In this document: positions 16,419-24,871 of the stretch, piece after piece | How positions within the stretch are numbered: the stretch's first letter is position 1 | Layout of the letters: each line of letters begins with the position of its first letter | NCBI GenBank assembly: GCA_944380875.1 | Contig: CALWJA010000021.1 | Coordinates: forward strand, 1-48,895 | Direction: 5' to 3' | Source: an uncultured Clostridia bacterium | GTDB lineage: Bacteria; Bacillota; Clostridia; Oscillospirales; Acutalibacteraceae | Length of the DNA: 48,895 nucleotides | Notes under the pieces: generated by a model | Seen by the model: the letters and a program-made list of their open reading frames with translations, nothing else | What the model was told of the DNA's origin: nothing | The model's database searches: none | Position numbers and translations under genes: made by a program

Positions 16419-17318
16419 TTATTCCCCGGCTTCTTCCGTATTCTTCTTTACCACATCAATCCGGCCGTAAAGGGCTCCCTTGATCTCCTGCCGCGGAGCA
16501 GTAGGAGCAACAGCAGCGGAATTAGAAGTTGTCTCCGCCTTCTGATAGGATCTGCCTTCTCCATAATCCCGGCGGGAAGCATAGTCCCTGCGCTCCCGAT
16601 CCTGCCGGTATCCGCCCCGGCCGGAACGGTTATACCGATCCCGGTTCCCATAGCGGTTCCCATCCCGGTATCCACGGCGCTGGGGTCTTTCTCCTTCTAC
16701 GGGACCGATAACCACATGGCGTCCCGTATCTTCTCCCTCACTCCAGGATTTCGCGCCTTCCACTTCCTGGACAGCCGTATGAATAATCCTTCTCTCATAA
16801 GGATTCATGGGTTCCAAAGAAACGTTCCGCCCTGTGCGGACAGCTTTCGCAGCCATTTTCTTGCCCAGGGTTTCCAAAGTATCCCGGCGTTTTTCCCGGT
16901 AATTGCCGATATCCAAGGTAATGCGATAATAGGAATTCTCCACATGATTGGATACCAAACCGGAAAGATACTGCAGAGCGTCCAGTGTCTCGCCCCGGTG
17001 GCCGATTACAAAACCGATGTCATCTCCCGTAATGGTGATAACAGCACCGTTTTCCTCTTCAGAAATGGAAAAACCTACGTCCGCAACGCCCATATGCTCC
17101 AATATATCCCGCAGATAATCAGCCGCCACCTGGGCAGGGCTTGTTTTCACAAAAGCCCGGACTTTCGCAGGGCTGCCGCCAAAAAGGCCAAAGGTCTTTT
17201 TCACAGGCAATTCCAATACTTCAAATTCCGCTTCATACGATTCTACGCCCAGTTCCCGGCACGCAGCCTCTTTGGCGGCTTCCACAGTCTCGCCGGTAGC
17301 AATCGCTTCCTTTATCAT
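16419..17318 (-). CDS. jag: RNA-binding protein Jag/KhpB (SpoIIIJ-associated)
   Basis: A 299-residue protein with the Jag N-terminal domain (residues 1-50, ending KKTFGLFGGSPAKVRAF), a KH domain with the diverged GHRGETLD loop (about 130) and an R3H domain (PMNPYERRIIHTAVQ, about 171-185). Jag/KhpB binds RNA and influences cell elongation and division in Firmicutes. After the R3H domain there is a tail of about 50 residues very rich in Arg, Gly, Tyr and Asp (RGYRDGNRYGNRDRYNRSG), which resembles low-complexity RNA-binding RGG/RY tails and is not standard in the family. It follows yidC by 71 bases, the usual arrangement. Confidence 0.94.
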   Translation of the reverse strand: MIKEAIATGETVEAAKEAACRELGVESYEAEFEVLELPVKKTFGLFGGSPAKVRAFVKTSPAQVAADYLRDILEHMGVADVGFSISEEENGAVITITGDDIGFVIGHRGETLDALQYLSGLVSNHVENSYYRITLDIGNYREKRRDTLETLGKKMAAKAVRTGRNVSLEPMNPYERRIIHTAVQEVEGAKSWSEGEDTGRHVVIGPVEGERPQRRGYRDGNRYGNRDRYNRSGRGGYRQDRERRDYASRRDYGEGRSYQKAETTSNSAAVAPTAPRQEIKGALYGRIDVVKKNTEEAGE

Positions 17319-17389
17319 AGCGGATTACCTCCTCGTTCTCAATTCCTGCCGCCCCAAATACATATAGAGCGGCTCTTCTGCTGTCTTAT

Positions 17390-18478
17390 CTATTTCTTAC
17401 TCCCAAGATACTGGGCATTCTGGGCTCCCTGGCCTTTGGAATGCTTTTTATTCTGGGAAGCTTTCTTCTCATTGTTTTTCTTTTCGTTAACCTGCTTCTG
17501 CCCCTTTGTGCTATACAGGAACTTGGCTTCCAGCTGCTTTCTTACCTCTACTTGCTGATGGGGGGGCAGCTCTTTCACAGCCGCTTCCTCTCCCCGGCGG
17601 CGGGCTATTCTGGCAGCTTCTGCCTGAGCCGAAAGCTTTTGGGGACTATAGAAACGATGGGTAACAAGAGTCTGCACAAAGCCCAAAATGGTCTGAATTG
17701 TCCAGTAGAAACCAACAGCGGCGGGCATCGTCCAAGCCAGCCATGCGGTAAAGAAGGGAAAGCCATACATCATAACTTTCATGCAGCCGGCCTGCTGCTG
17801 TGCTCCGGGCTGCAGTTTCTGCATGGCAAAGCTGGAACCTAAAGAGGCTATAAGGCAGAGCACCGGGATCAGCCACAACATATCCGAAAAAGGCGATGCG
17901 CTGGGCGTAGCCAGAAGATCCAGCCCAAGGAACTTAAAGCCTTTGCTGAAAGACTCGATCCTGTCCAGCTCATCAGGCTGGAACATGGTTAAGTATCCTT
18001 TAAGAGAATCAAAATTCTTAATAATTTCCATTTCCCCGTAATTGGTGCCCAGACTGGCCCCGATACCGGGAATCTGCTGGAGCATCTGGGTAGCCTCCGT
18101 TACACGTTCAGCCGCAATATGCAGGGCGTTCCGCAGGGGGAAAAGCACAGAACAATAGAGGCCCAGCATAATAGGGAAGGGGATCAGCATGGGAAGGCAT
18201 CCGCCCGTCATGCTTACGCCCTCTTTTTCATAGAGCTTCTGTGTTTCCGTCTGCAGCTTTAAACGATCGTTGGCGTAAATTTTCTGCAGCTCTTTTACTT
18301 TCTTCTGCACCTTAGACTGGGAAGCCATGGATTTCTGCTGCTTCACCGAGAAGGGGAACAGAAGAACTTTCATAATCAAGGTAAAAAGCAGAATCGCTAC
18401 GCCGTAGTTCTGCACGATTTCATACAGAAACCACAGCAGATAACCCAGTATACTGCCGAACCAGTTAAAAATATCCAT
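17390..18478 (-). CDS. yidC: Membrane protein insertase YidC (SpoIIIJ/Oxa1 family)
   Basis: A 362-residue insertase that places membrane proteins with or without SecYEG. Hydrophobic segments are visible near residues 5-20, 25-45, 95-115, 205-225 and 245-275. The cytoplasmic hairpin KQQKSMASQSKVQKKVKELQKIY follows the first core helix, where the groove Arg of Bacillus SpoIIIJ is replaced by Lys (IMKVLLFPF). The last 70 residues are strongly basic (QVNEKKNNEKKASQNKKHSK), typical of ribosome-contacting tails. I chose ATG 18478 (GGAG seven bases upstream) over a TTG at 18484. There is no lipobox at the N-terminus. Confidence 0.95.
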   Translation of the reverse strand: MDIFNWFGSILGYLLWFLYEIVQNYGVAILLFTLIMKVLLFPFSVKQQKSMASQSKVQKKVKELQKIYANDRLKLQTETQKLYEKEGVSMTGGCLPMLIPFPIMLGLYCSVLFPLRNALHIAAERVTEATQMLQQIPGIGASLGTNYGEMEIIKNFDSLKGYLTMFQPDELDRIESFSKGFKFLGLDLLATPSASPFSDMLWLIPVLCLIASLGSSFAMQKLQPGAQQQAGCMKVMMYGFPFFTAWLAWTMPAAVGFYWTIQTILGFVQTLVTHRFYSPQKLSAQAEAARIARRRGEEAAVKELPPHQQVEVRKQLEAKFLYSTKGQKQVNEKKNNEKKASQNKKHSKGQGAQNAQYLGSKK

Positions 18479-18819
18479 ACTCAATCTCCTCTGTGTTTGG
18501 TCAAAGGGAACGTATATCCTCCCGGCCCACTTTTAGAGCCTTTCCCTGGGACGATCCTGCCGTTATTCTCTTCCCTTCCTGTATAAAAACGCCCAAAAAA
18601 CATTGAAAATGTTCAGCCTAAGAACCTGGTTTCCCGGGCGATACTGTATACAAAGAGTATCAAGCTTACAAAATTATACAAACAGTTTAAATGCTAGCTT
18701 TACCTGTTTTATTAAAGCTTATAAAACGTATGTCACCATAATCGTATCATAGAATATACTGCATGCTATCATACTGCGCTGCACAAATGAACAAAAACAG
18801 TACACGATCGCAGACACAA
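18479..18819. other. yidD-yidC spacer, 341 bp
   Basis: AT-rich sequence with no credible ORF. An ATTATA at 18673-18678 gives a TATAAT on the minus strand, a possible -10 for yidC, but I find no matching -35. Nothing else is evident. Confidence 0.4.
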
Positions 18820-19140
18820 TCAAAAAATATCCGGCCCGTCCTTCCCGCTTCCACTGCCTTTCCCTTTTTTTTCGGGAACCGGATCGTATCCGCCCCGGCT
18901 GAAAGGGTTGCATCGCAGAAGCCTCCAAAGAGCCAACGCTCCTCCTTTCAGGGCGCCGAACCGTTTGATGGCCTCCAACGCATAGTTGGAACAGGTTGGG
19001 ATATATTTGCAGCAGGGCTTTTTTAAAGGGGATATCCCTTTCTGATAAAAACGAATCAGACGGATCAGGATTCCCTTTGGGCTATAGCTCTGAAGCCCTG
19101 AAACGAATCCCCCGCCCTTCGGCTTTTTTGGGGTGGTCAC
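18820..19140 (-). CDS. yidD: Membrane protein insertion efficiency factor YidD
   Basis: A 106-residue protein with the YidD core: [14 protein letters not shown], three cysteines in [16 protein letters not shown], and [17 protein letters not shown]. It helps YidC-dependent insertion at the inner face of the membrane. It starts with GTG overlapping the rnpA stop (GTGA), so it is translationally coupled to rnpA. The last 20 residues are Gly/Lys-rich and poorly conserved. Confidence 0.95.
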   Translation of the reverse strand: MTTPKKPKGGGFVSGLQSYSPKGILIRLIRFYQKGISPLKKPCCKYIPTCSNYALEAIKRFGALKGGALALWRLLRCNPFSRGGYDPVPEKKGKGSGSGKDGPDIF

Positions 19141-19472
19141 AGCAAAACCCCCGCATCCCGCAGATGCTTTTCCATAACACGGCTCAAATCGGTGCTTTTT
19201 ACAAAAGGGGTTTTTCCCCTGGCTACAAACACGAAATCATATCCTGGCTTTACCCGACCGGCGGAAACCCGAAACGCTTCCCGGATCACCCGGCGGGAAC
19301 GGCTCCTTTTTACCGCATTACCCACTTTTTTGCTTGTAGTGATTCCCACCCGAAGACTGCCGGAGCGGTTGCGCATAACATAGGTTACAAGAGCCGGGGA
19401 AACATATGACTTTCCCCGGGCATACATGCGCCTGAAATCCCTGTTATCCTTTATTGGAAGATACAAATCCAT
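19137..19472 (-). CDS. rnpA: Ribonuclease P protein component
   Basis: A 111-residue basic protein that binds RNase P RNA and helps 5' processing of tRNA precursors. The start [22 protein letters not shown] is the family's N-terminus, with GAGGG six bases before ATG 19472; the frame is open for 8 more codons without a better start. The RNR motif reads [12 protein letters not shown], with Ser in place of the usual Asn of KRNRxKR. It sits between rpmH and yidD as expected. Confidence 0.95.
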   Translation of the reverse strand: MDLYLPIKDNRDFRRMYARGKSYVSPALVTYVMRNRSGSLRVGITTSKKVGNAVKRSRSRRVIREAFRVSAGRVKPGYDFVFVARGKTPFVKSTDLSRVMEKHLRDAGVLL

Positions 19473-19573
19473 AGGTTCCCTCGTATCTCTGGGCAATTTT
19501 AAAAGCCATTCCCTGCCTTTTTTGAAAATAATCGGTAAAGGCAGCGGAAAAATACAGAATATCTATAATATCT

Positions 19574-19600
19574 ACAAAGAAAGGCCACTCAACGGTGGCC
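19574..19600 (-). terminator. Hairpin between rpmH and rnpA
   Basis: GGCCAC/GTGGCC (19583-19588 with 19595-19600) followed on the minus strand by TTTCTTT. It is a weak terminator that could lower rnpA expression relative to the abundant L34 message. Confidence 0.55.
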
Positions 19601-19682
19601 CTTTTGCTCTGCGCGCCGGTTTTCCGCTTCGGCGCGGCCGGCAAGCGGCGGCCGGCTCTGGTTAAACGAATGCGTATGAGAC

Positions 19683-19817
19683 TCAGTAGCTCAAACGGGC
19701 TCTGCCCTTGGCGCGGCGACGAGCCAGCACCTTGCGGCCATTGCTGGTGGACATTCTCTTTCTGAAGCCATGCTCCTTCTTTCTGTGGAGCTTCTTGGGC
19801 TGATAGGTTCTCAGCAT
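19683..19817 (-). CDS. rpmH: 50S ribosomal protein L34
   Basis: A 44-residue basic protein whose sequence is unmistakable: [20 protein letters not shown] at the start and [18 protein letters not shown] at the end. AAGGAGG lies ahead of ATG 19817. It is the first leftward gene from the origin, as in most Firmicutes, and is followed by rnpA. A hairpin (GGGATGA...TCATCCC, about 19859-19893) lies in its leader. Confidence 0.98.
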   Translation of the reverse strand: MLRTYQPKKLHRKKEHGFRKRMSTSNGRKVLARRRAKGRARLSY

Positions 19818-20601
19818 CTTGAAAAACCTCCTTTCGGGTTATAAAGCTCTGACATTTCGGGATGAGAGAAAGAAGTTTATCCTTCTTCATCCCCTGCGGC
19901 GCCGTATGCTGTATACTATAGAATACAGGAATACGGATCCTACACAATGCGCAATTGCAAAAAATGCATATTTCATATTAAAATAAGCATTTTAAAAGCG
20001 CCGCCGCAAAACCCCCGCCTTCTTTATTTTGTTTCTGCATTCTTGCTTTCCTTATGAACAGGTTAAAGATACCTGCCTCCCTTTTAAAGGGATCCGAAAC
20101 AATTCCGGAGACAAAAATGCAAAACAAAACAGCAGGGTACAAACCTTGCACCTTAGCATTATAATGAAAAATGCGGTTTCTGTCAACTGCCGCTCCCCAC
20201 TATTTTCAGGAAAATCTCCCCTTACAAACAGATTTTTTCCGGTAAAAGCAAGCTTTCAACTGCAGAGAAGATTACCTGGATTGCTTTCTATTAAAAAATG
20301 AAAAATACCCGTAAACAAATGCATGCCTTAATCCTATTTTTTCAAAATAGCCTCTTAACCAATGTATACATACTATTAAATACATACAAAAGCCTTTTGA
20401 TTTTTTAACTTTGATTAACTGAAAGGAGTTTTTTAGAAATAGACAGTTTTTAACCTTCTTCTTTAAAAACTCGTTCTTAAAGCCATATAATACAGAAAGA
20501 AAATATAGAAATTATACCTTTATTTTCTAAACACTGGGCACTAGAAAAGAATTTTTCCGAATTTTGCCATTGCATTTTGAAAATAAGTTGATAGAAGTTG
20601 A
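19818..20601. other. rpmH-dnaA intergenic region, origin-proximal half
   Basis: About 780 bp, AT-rich, with no gene. It is the strand-switch point: rpmH leaves to the left and dnaA to the right. I found no perfect TTATCCACA DnaA box here; the nearest match is TTATGAACA around 20051. Runs of A and T around 20280-20570 could be easily melted. The rpmH promoter should be near 19900 but no convincing hexamer pair was found. Confidence 0.5.
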
Positions 20602-20630
20602 TTGAAGTGCCGTGGAATTTATGCTATACT
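20602..20630 (+). promoter_or_regulatory. Probable dnaA promoter
   Basis: TTGAAG (20602-20607) and TATACT (20625-20630) are 17 bp apart, with an extended -10 (TGCTATACT). The start near 20637 would give a dnaA leader of about 325 nt. Confidence 0.6.
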
Positions 20631-20825
20631 CAACATATATATGTGTTTTTCGGGAAATTCCTCTCACAGATACTGGTATTCCCCTGTTTTTTTCTGCTTA
20701 TATCTTAAAATATACGATTTTATTTTTGTCTGAAAAGTGGGTTTGCCTCCAAAAAGAGGATTTCTATTTCTTTCCGTCCAGGTTTTTCTTCCTTAAAATA
20801 TAGTTAAGAAAAACCTACTTTGTAA

Positions 20826-20857
20826 GGATGTATGTGCACATATACATACCTACATCC
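20826..20857 (+). other. Hairpin in the dnaA leader
   Basis: GGATGTATGT and ACATACCTACATCC form an inverted repeat (GGATGTA with TACATCC, GTATGT with ACATAC, one bulged base) in the predicted dnaA leader, about 20 bases before the terminator-like hairpin. Confidence 0.6.
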
Positions 20858-20875
20858 ATTGAATACGTTGATATA

Positions 20876-20912
20876 GGATAGGGGCTTTTCGGATCCCCTA
20901 TCCGTTTTATGA
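20876..20912 (+). terminator. Terminator-like hairpin in the dnaA leader (possible attenuator)
   Basis: A perfect 9-bp stem GGATAGGGG/CCCCTATCC (20876-20884 with 20895-20903) is followed by GTTTTATGATATTTT. It lies between the predicted dnaA promoter and the dnaA start, 51 bases before ATG, so it must be read through or be regulated. Confidence 0.65.
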
Positions 20913-20962
20913 TATTTTAACAAGATCTTGCGGAAGAAAAAGCAAGGAAAGAAAGATTAGTT

Positions 20963-22288
20963 ATGGAAAGGGAAAATGGAAGTATGGAATCTTTTAGCGA
21001 GGCCTGGAGCCTAGTCTGCGATTACTGCAAAGGCCGCATAACAGAAGTGGCCTTTACAACATGGATCAGCCGCATTGAGCCTGTGGAACTGGATTTCGCG
21101 GGAAATATTGCCGTCCTGCAGGTTCCCAACGATTTCCACCGGCAGACTCTGACCCGGTGTTATACCTCCCTGCTTACGGAAGCGCTGGAACACATTTTCG
21201 GCATGACGTTCAACATCCGTTTTGTGATCCCGGAGGAAGTAGCGCCCAAGGAGGAAGAAACGGTTTCCTCGGAAGATTACGAATATACCTTCGATACCTT
21301 TATCGTGGGTCCTTCCAACAAATTTGCCCATGCGGCCTGTATGGCAGTAGCCACAAAACCCGCAACCCTTTATAATCCGCTTTTTATCTATGGAAATTCC
21401 GGTTTGGGAAAAACGCACCTTTTGCGGGCTATATACAATTCCATTGCCCAGAATTATCCGGAAATGACCATCATCTACATAAAGGGCGACGATTTTACCA
21501 ATGAAATGATCGACGCCATCCGCCACGGTACTACCCAGGATTTCCATGAGCGGTATCGCAAAGCTGATATCCTTCTGGTGGACGACATCCAGTTCATCGC
21601 CGGCAAGGATTCCACCCAGGAAGAATTCTTCCACACATTCAATTCCCTGTATGAGGCCCACAGGCAGATCGTTCTGACCTCCGACCGGCCGGCAAAGGAC
21701 ATTGCCACCCTGGAGGAACGACTTCTGACCCGTTTTGAATGGGGACTTACCGCTGACGTGCAGCCCCCGGATTTTGAAACCCGGATCGCTATTATCCGCC
21801 GGAAAGCGGAGCTATTGCAGATCGATATTCCAGACGTAGTCTGCGAATACATTGCCAACCGGGTAAAGAACAATATCCGGCAGCTGGAAGGAATCGTAAA
21901 AAAGATGAAGGCCTATTACCTCCTGAACGGGGATATGCCCAGCATCAATACAGCTCAGGCGGCTATCAGCGATATTATGAGCAACGAGCAGCCCACTCCT
22001 CTTACAGTGGAGAAAATCATCGAAGAAGTGGCCAGGACCTTCGGCGTTTCCGCAGCGGATATCCGTTCTTCCAAGCGCTCTTCCAACATTTCAAAGGCCC
22101 GGCAGATGGCTATGTATGTAGTCCGGGAGATCACCCAGCTTCCGACCGCCTCCATCGGAGAGGAATTCGGCGGCAGGGACCATTCCACGGTGGTGTATTC
22201 CCTGCAGGAAATGGAAAAGAAGATCGGGAAAGACAGCCGCACCCGCGCCACCGCCGAGGATATTATCAAAAATATCCGGGACCGGTAA
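20963..22288 (+). CDS. dnaA: Chromosomal replication initiator protein DnaA
   Basis: A 441-residue initiator that binds DnaA boxes and melts the origin. Domain I (residues 1-80) is followed by the AAA+ core with Walker A GNSGLGKTH (about 145-153) and Walker B LLVDDIQFI, then the DNA-binding domain IV with the signature GGRDHSTVVYSL near the C-terminus. Length is normal. The start at 20963 follows AAGGAAAG. A strong terminator follows, so dnaN is transcribed separately, unlike in Bacillus where they are an operon. Confidence 0.98.
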   Translation: MERENGSMESFSEAWSLVCDYCKGRITEVAFTTWISRIEPVELDFAGNIAVLQVPNDFHRQTLTRCYTSLLTEALEHIFGMTFNIRFVIPEEVAPKEEETVSSEDYEYTFDTFIVGPSNKFAHAACMAVATKPATLYNPLFIYGNSGLGKTHLLRAIYNSIAQNYPEMTIIYIKGDDFTNEMIDAIRHGTTQDFHERYRKADILLVDDIQFIAGKDSTQEEFFHTFNSLYEAHRQIVLTSDRPAKDIATLEERLLTRFEWGLTADVQPPDFETRIAIIRRKAELLQIDIPDVVCEYIANRVKNNIRQLEGIVKKMKAYYLLNGDMPSINTAQAAISDIMSNEQPTPLTVEKIIEEVARTFGVSAADIRSSKRSSNISKARQMAMYVVREITQLPTASIGEEFGGRDHSTVVYSLQEMEKKIGKDSRTRATAEDIIKNIRDR

Positions 22289-22319
22289 TTTGGCAGACAA
22301 CAAATAGAAACAGCAAAAT

Positions 22320-22368
22320 AACAGGGATGCACAAGGCAAACAGAAAGCCTGTGCTTCCCTGTTTTTCT
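22320..22368 (+). terminator. Terminator of dnaA
   Basis: AACAGGGA/TCCCTGTT with GCACA/TGTGC and GGC/GCC inside (one mismatch, one bulge) is followed by TTTTTCTTTT. It lies 32 bases after the dnaA stop. Confidence 0.85.
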
Positions 22369-22449
22369 TTTCCAAAATACAAGGAACCGTTATCTGACCA
22401 TGCGTATACTCTATACAGCAAGATCCCAAGCCTTTTCTTAGCCTGCAAA

Positions 22450-22693
22450 AACGCCAAAAATGAAGCATTTTTATTTTATTTATACAGAATGAAAAAAGCA
22501 AAGAAGAACCGTAAAGAAAAATACGATACATACATAATGCTGTATAAAAAATGTATAAATATACATTTAAAACGTATAAAACCATTTGTCTTTCGCCTTT
22601 TCGCTTTTCACTTGTTTTCAACTTTCCCCACCGAGTTTTCCACAATACTGTGGAAGACTGCCAACGAAATGTGAAATTCACAACTTATCCACA
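22450..22693. other. Putative oriC: AT-rich segment plus DnaA boxes
   Basis: A perfect DnaA box TTATCCACA lies at 22685-22693 and a one-mismatch box TTTTCCACA at 22636-22644. A weaker inverted match (TGTGGAAGA) is at 22650-22658. Upstream, 22450-22600 is very AT-rich with imperfect palindromes such as AATGTATAAATATACATT, a candidate unwinding element. The location between dnaA and dnaN and the divergent gene polarity around dnaA support an origin. The number of boxes is low, so further degenerate boxes may exist. Confidence 0.75.
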
Positions 22694-22934
22694 TTGGATT
22701 TCACGATTCTTTTCTGCGTTTTTTTCAGATACCAAGGGGGATTTTTTTATTTTCCACTTTTCCGGCCCCTCTACTGCGACTACTAAATATAAAGCTATCC
22801 TAAAACATTGCTATATTGCTGATAGCCAGAGTAAAACGACGCCCTCCCTCTCCCCTCTGCTCTTTTTTAACCATACATACTATTTGTATACATTTCCTCG
22901 TCCTTGCAGGCGAGAAAGCTCACCTTGCATATAT

Positions 22935-22970
22935 TGCAGGAAGGTATAGATACTCCTGCATGCTCTTTTT
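22935..22970 (+). terminator. Terminator-like hairpin in the dnaA-dnaN gap (first)
   Basis: TGCAGGA (22935-22941) pairs with TCCTGCA (22954-22960), with GTAT/ATAC inside, followed by TGCTCTTTTT. Confidence 0.5.
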
Positions 22971-22993
22971 CAATCTTTTTCTTTCCTGCTGAA

Positions 22994-23046
22994 GAGAATT
23001 GCGCATGTTCAAAACTATGAACACATGCAATTCTCCCGATTTTTCT
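22994..23046 (+). terminator. Terminator-like hairpin in the dnaA-dnaN gap (second)
   Basis: GAGAATTGC pairs with GCAATTCTC and TGTTCA with TGAACA around a 3x3 internal loop, followed by CCGATTTTTC. Two hairpins in a row with T-tracts but no gene upstream suggest an unannotated transcript or a structural element of the origin. Confidence 0.5.
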
Positions 23047-23205
23047 CCTTTTTGTTTTCCGGGTTTCGAAAAAATCTCTCAAAAACCGCCTTGCTATTTT
23101 CTTAAAGACTTTATATACTTAATCTGTATACCTATGCCGTTCCGCCTCCAAAGACAATATTAGATTTGTTTTACAGGCGTTTTTATGCGGGGAGTTTAGG
23201 GTATT

Positions 23206-23233
23206 TTGTTGCGAAAACAGGAAAGCGTAAAAT
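23206..23233 (+). promoter_or_regulatory. Probable dnaN promoter
   Basis: TTGTTG (23206-23211) and TAAAAT (23228-23233) with a 16-bp spacer, about 88 bases before the dnaN start. Confidence 0.5.
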
Positions 23234-23320
23234 ATGGAAATATAGAAGCCAGTAGAAAATACCCATGAAAAACATGAAAAGCAGAATGCATGATCGTATA
23301 AAAAGAAAGGATGAACCGAT

Positions 23321-24439
23321 ATGATCCAATTAACCTGTGACCGGCAGCAGCTGGTGGAGGCTGTCTCCAATGTGCAGCGGGCCGTTTCTTCCAAATCTTC
23401 CGTTCCTGCCCTGGAGGGTATTTTGCTGAAAGCGGAGGCTGAGGGCATGACCCTCTGCGGCTTTGACCTGGAACTGGGTATGACTACCCGCCTTTCCGCC
23501 CGTGTTTCGGAAAAAGGATCCGTAATTTTGAGCGCCCGTTTGTTTTCGGATATTATCCGTCGTCTGCCGGGGGATCTGGTGAAACTTACGGTGGACGATA
23601 AAAATGTAACTACCATTGAAAGCGGGGCCAGTGAATTTTCCATTGCGGGTATGGGGGCCGAAGAATATCCGGAACTTCCCTCCGTTTCGGGAGTGGGAGA
23701 ATTTCAGATTCCAAACGGGCTTCTCAAAGGCATGATCCGCCAGACCATTTTTGCCGTAGCGGATTCTGATGCAAAGCCCATCCATACAGGCACCCTTTTT
23801 GAGCTTTCCGGCGGAAAGCTGCGGCTTATATCCGTGGACGGATACCGCCTTGCTCTGCGGGAAGAAACCCTTTCTACGGAAGGTTCAGAGGAAGAACTCT
23901 CCTTCGTGGTGCCTGGGAAAACCCTTTCGGAGGTTATGAAGCTTTTGCCGGAGGATGAGGAGTCAGCAGGCATCCAGGTGGGAAGAAGGCATATCCTCTT
24001 TACCATCGGAAATTACACCGTTATATCCCGCCTTTTGGAAGGGGAATTCCTGGATTACCGTTCCGCCATTCCTTCCGCCTGCCAAACGGAGGTAAAAGTG
24101 AACACACGGGAATTTATCAACAGCGTGGAGCGTGTCTCCCTCCTGATTACGGACAGGCTCAAAAGCCCCATCCGCTGCGTGTTCGGGGAGGATTCCATCC
24201 ACCTTTCCTGTTCTACTGCCATCGGCAGAGCCAACGACCAGTTTTCCGCTTCCATAGAAGGGGCTGGATTGGAAATGGGCTTTAATAACCGTTACCTTCT
24301 GGACGCTCTGCGAAATACAGAAGGGGATGAAGTCCGCATTCAGCTCAATGGGCCCTTGAGCCCCATGAAAATTATGCCGCCCCAGGGGGATTCGTATCTT
24401 TTTCTGGTGCTGCCTGTCCGCCTGAAGGCAAATGGATAA
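23321..24439 (+). CDS. dnaN: DNA polymerase III beta subunit (sliding clamp)
   Basis: A 372-residue ring-forming clamp that tethers the replicative polymerase and other clamp-binding proteins to DNA. Three tandem clamp domains of about 120 residues are consistent with the length. The chain ends in LVLPVRLKANG, the family's C-terminal strand (M/L-P-x-R-L), extended by a few residues. SVDGYRLA and YLLDALRN are further family marks. AAAGGA precedes the ATG. It heads the dnaN-yaaA-recF group. Confidence 0.97.
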   Translation: MIQLTCDRQQLVEAVSNVQRAVSSKSSVPALEGILLKAEAEGMTLCGFDLELGMTTRLSARVSEKGSVILSARLFSDIIRRLPGDLVKLTVDDKNVTTIESGASEFSIAGMGAEEYPELPSVSGVGEFQIPNGLLKGMIRQTIFAVADSDAKPIHTGTLFELSGGKLRLISVDGYRLALREETLSTEGSEEELSFVVPGKTLSEVMKLLPEDEESAGIQVGRRHILFTIGNYTVISRLLEGEFLDYRSAIPSACQTEVKVNTREFINSVERVSLLITDRLKSPIRCVFGEDSIHLSCSTAIGRANDQFSASIEGAGLEMGFNNRYLLDALRNTEGDEVRIQLNGPLSPMKIMPPQGDSYLFLVLPVRLKANG

Positions 24440-24638
24440 TGAATAGAATATACATTTTGTAATATAAAATTGTTTTATTTCATTTTGTATTTCAATTTAT
24501 AAAAAATAGGAATGAAATATGGAGAAAAGATATCTTCTTTCTGCGGGTCTGGTAAACGGAGAAACCAGGAAGAAAAAGCAGAAAAGATAGAAAAGATAAA
24601 GAAACCATAACTCCGGGAAATAGGGAGACAGAACAACG

Positions 24639-24869
24639 ATGAAAATGGAAAAACTTTGCATTGATACGGAATTTATCCGCCTGCAGGACGCCCTTAAGCT
24701 GGCCGGCGCCGCGGAGACCGGCGGCCAGGCCAAAGTGGCCGTGCAGGACGGCCTTGTAAAGGTGAACGGGGAAACCTGCCTGATGCGGGGAAAAAAGCTC
24801 CGGCCGGGGGACCGGGCGGAATATAACGGGCTCCTTGTGGAGATCTGTTCCCCGGACGGGGAGAAATAA
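24639..24869 (+). CDS. yaaA: S4-domain RNA-binding protein YaaA (RlbA)
   Basis: A 76-residue S4-like protein. The S4 core is visible as FIRLQDALKLAGAAETGGQAK, then VQDGLVKVNGE and the basic loop RGKKLRPGDR. In Bacillus the homologue between dnaN and recF is linked to 50S ribosome maturation. It ends 2 bases before recF. The first ATG (24639) is about 11 bases from GGGAG; ATG 24645 is an alternative. Confidence 0.92.
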   Translation: MKMEKLCIDTEFIRLQDALKLAGAAETGGQAKVAVQDGLVKVNGETCLMRGKKLRPGDRAEYNGLLVEICSPDGEK

Positions 24870-24871
24870 CC

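Larger units (their letters stand above)
22694..23205. other. dnaA-dnaN intergenic remainder
   Basis: No gene. The first half is T-rich; 22935-23046 holds two successive terminator-like hairpins described separately. No obvious plus-strand promoter precedes them, though TTGCTA near 22810 is a weak -35 candidate. Confidence 0.5.

Noticed and set aside
20612-20803. 63-codon frame in the dnaA leader as a leader peptide
   Set aside because: Its ATG lies before the predicted transcription start, it has no ribosome site, and the composition looks random.
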